This document shows positions 13,241 to 14,876 of a stretch of DNA of 14,876 nt, piece by piece. Position 1 is the stretch's first letter; each line of letters opens with the position of its first letter. The stretch lies in NCBI GenBank assembly GCA_041493345.1, contig JBGPYQ010000067.1, positions 1-14,876 of the forward strand, in the 5' to 3' direction. Under the pieces are notes generated by a model, which was given only the letters and a program-made list of their open reading frames with translations, had not been told where the DNA came from and ran no database searches. Position numbers and translations under genes: made by a program. This stretch comes from VBDM01 sp041493345 (GTDB lineage Bacteria; Pseudomonadota; Gammaproteobacteria; Burkholderiales; SG8-39).

Positions 13241-14876
13241 TTACTGTTGAGCGTTCTTGTTGTCCAGTTTCGCCTTCAGGAGCGCACCCAGGTTGGTGCT
13301 GCCGCTGCTGGCCGCGCTATCGCTCTGGTGCTTCGCCATGGCCTCGTTCTCATCCGAGAGGTCCTTGGCCTTGACGGAAAGATTGATCGTGCGATTCTTG
13401 CGGTCGATGTTGATGATCATCGGCGTCACGCCGTCGCCCTCTTTGAGATGGGTGCGCGCATCCTCGACGCGGTCGCGCGAGATCTCCGAAGCGCGCAGGT
13501 AACCCTCGACCTCGCCGCCCAAGGTGATAACCGCGCCCTTGGCATCGACGGACTTGACCGTGCCCGACACCACCTTGCCCTTTTCGTGGGTGGCGACGAA
13601 GTTGCTGAATGGATCGCCTTCAAGCTGCTTGATCCCGAGAGAGATGCGCTCGCGCTCCACGTCGATCGACAGCACCATGGCTTCGGTTTCCTCGCCCTTC
13701 TTGAAATTGCGCACGGCCTCTTCGCCCGCCAGGGTCCATGACAGGTCCGACAGGTGAACCAGGCCGTCGATGCCGCCCGAGAGGCCGATGAAGATGCCGA
13801 AGTCGGTGATCGACTTGATCTGCCCCTTCACCTTGTCGCCCTTCTTGAAGTTGATCGAGAACTCTTCCCACGGATTCGGCAGGCACTGCTTCATCCCCAG
13901 GGATATGCGCCGGCGCTCCTCGTCGATTTCCAGGATCATCACCTCGACCTCGTCGCCGAGCGCGACCACCTTGGACGGGTGGACGTTCTTGTTGGTCCAG
14001 TCCATTTCCGATACATGCACCAGGCCCTCGATGCCCTGCTCGACCTCGACGAAGGCGCCGTAGTCGGTGAGGTTGGTGACTTTGCCGAATAGGCGCGTGC
14101 CCGTGGGATAGCGGCGCGAGAGGCCGACCCAGGGGTCCTCGCCGAGCTGCTTCAGGCCGAGCGAGACGCGGTTCTTCTCGGTGTCGAATTTCAGAACCTT
14201 GGCGGTGACTTCGTCCCCGACGTTGAGTACTTCGGAGGGATGCTTCACCCGGCGCCAGGCAAGATCGGTGATATGCAGCAGGCCGTCTATGCCGCCGAGG
14301 TCCACGAACGCGCCGTAGTCGGTGATGTTCTTCACGATGCCCTTGACGGTGGAACCTTCCTGCAGGCTCGCCAGAAGCGCATCGCGTTCCGCTCCCTGCG
14401 AGGCCTCGAGCACGGCACGCCGCGACACGACCACATTGTTGCGCTTGCGGTCGAGCTTGATGACCTTGAACTCCATCTCCTTGCCTTCGTAGGGCGTGGT
14501 GTCCTTGACCGGGCGGATGTCCACCAGCGACCCGGGCAGGAAGGCGCGAATCCCGTTGGTCATGACGGTCAGGCCGCCTTTGACCTTGCCCGAGATCATT
14601 CCCTTCACCAGCGCGCCGTTCTCCAGGGCTTTTTCCAGGTCCATCCACGCCGCAAGACGCTTGGCCTTGTCACGCGACAGGCGCGTCTCGCCGTAGCCGT
14701 CCTCGAGGGCCTCGATGGCGACGCTGACGAAGTCGCCGAGCTTGACCTCGATTTCGCCTCTTTCGCTCTTGAATTCCTCGATGGCAATGAAAGATTCGGA
14801 CTTCAGGCCGGCGTTGACCACGACAAAATTCATGTCGACGCGGACGACTTCAGCGGTGATCACCTCGCCGGTGCGC
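13241..14876 (-). CDS. rpsA: 30S ribosomal protein S1 (5' end beyond window)
   Basis: S1 binds mRNA on the small subunit and helps start translation on weakly ribosome-binding messages. The frame is open to the right edge, giving 544 visible residues; roughly the first 20-25 are missing compared with E. coli S1, so the GTG at 14863 is an internal valine codon, not the start. Six S1 (OB-fold) units are visible: a truncated first unit (NAGLKSESF), a second (KVKGGLTV, GIRAFLPGSLVD), and four canonical RNA-binding ones (TDYGAFVDLGGIDGLLHITD, TDYGAFVEVEQGIEGLVHVS, TDFGIFIGLSGGIDGLVHLS, and DAKGAVITLGGEVEGYLRAS). The short Ser-rich tail ends in KLDNKNAQQ. ihfB follows 17 bases later, so both are probably transcribed together. 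Confidence 0.98.
   Translation of the reverse strand, partial: RTGEVITAEVVRVDMNFVVVNAGLKSESFIAIEEFKSERGEIEVKLGDFVSVAIEALEDGYGETRLSRDKAKRLAAWMDLEKALENGALVKGMISGKVKGGLTVMTNGIRAFLPGSLVDIRPVKDTTPYEGKEMEFKVIKLDRKRNNVVVSRRAVLEASQGAERDALLASLQEGSTVKGIVKNITDYGAFVDLGGIDGLLHITDLAWRRVKHPSEVLNVGDEVTAKVLKFDTEKNRVSLGLKQLGEDPWVGLSRRYPTGTRLFGKVTNLTDYGAFVEVEQGIEGLVHVSEMDWTNKNVHPSKVVALGDEVEVMILEIDEERRRISLGMKQCLPNPWEEFSINFKKGDKVKGQIKSITDFGIFIGLSGGIDGLVHLSDLSWTLAGEEAVRNFKKGEETEAMVLSIDVERERISLGIKQLEGDPFSNFVATHEKGKVVSGTVKSVDAKGAVITLGGEVEGYLRASEISRDRVEDARTHLKEGDGVTPMIINIDRKNRTINLSVKAKDLSDENEAMAKHQSDSAASSGSTNLGALLKAKLDNKNAQQ

Noticed and set aside
14861..14863. GTG as start of rpsA
   Set aside because: The frame stays open to the edge and the upstream residues (RTGEV) continue the first S1 domain, so this is an internal valine.

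Overview
The window looks like a chromosomal segment of a GC-rich betaproteobacterium (Burkholderiales/Nitrosomonadales type). This rests on the gene string rpsA-ihfB-lapA-lapB-ugd-rfaE1-rfaD-cysM, the kinase-only form of the heptose enzyme RfaE, and the protein sequences themselves. It splits into two parts at a tRNA-Ser gene.

Core part (3997-14876). Reading the minus strand from the right edge, there is a long, tightly packed run of ten genes: ribosomal protein S1 (5' end cut by the window), IHF beta, LapA and LapB (control of lipopolysaccharide synthesis), UDP-glucose dehydrogenase, heptose-7-phosphate kinase, heptose epimerase, cysteine synthase B, a PolB-type 3'-5' exonuclease and the 23S rRNA methyltransferase RlmD. 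Several junctions are 4-base GTGA overlaps. Together the middle genes form an outer-membrane saccharide block placed behind translation and nucleoid genes. RlmD converges with a plus-strand Bax-inhibitor-1/YccA membrane protein gene across a strong bidirectional hairpin terminator. A tRNA-Ser(UGA) gene on the minus strand follows.

Accessory part (1-3996). Directly against the 3' end of the tRNA lies a P4-type tyrosine integrase, read away from the tRNA. It is followed on the same strand by three unrecognised genes, an AlpA-type small DNA-binding protein, and a phage O-like replication initiator that runs off the left edge of the window. The initiator frame is open from position 911 to position 1, so it has no stop inside the window. 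This is the usual order of an integrative element (integrase, regulator, replication) using a tRNA gene as attachment site; the other end is not in the window.

The most interesting signals are in the island. (1) The initiator gene carries, between its winged-helix domain and its C-terminal domain, a tandem array of GTGCA-N5-TGCAC dyads followed by an A+T-rich stretch, the same layout as the lambda origin inside gene O. (2) The AlpA-type gene has a good promoter with a perfect 10-bp inverted repeat directly abutting its -10 box. (3) The integrase leader and attachment region hold helically phased 10-bp repeats whose half-site resembles that operator. I infer a self-replicating, tRNA-integrated satellite-like element whose excision and replication may be controlled by the small AlpA-type protein. 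The three cargo genes have no function I can name.
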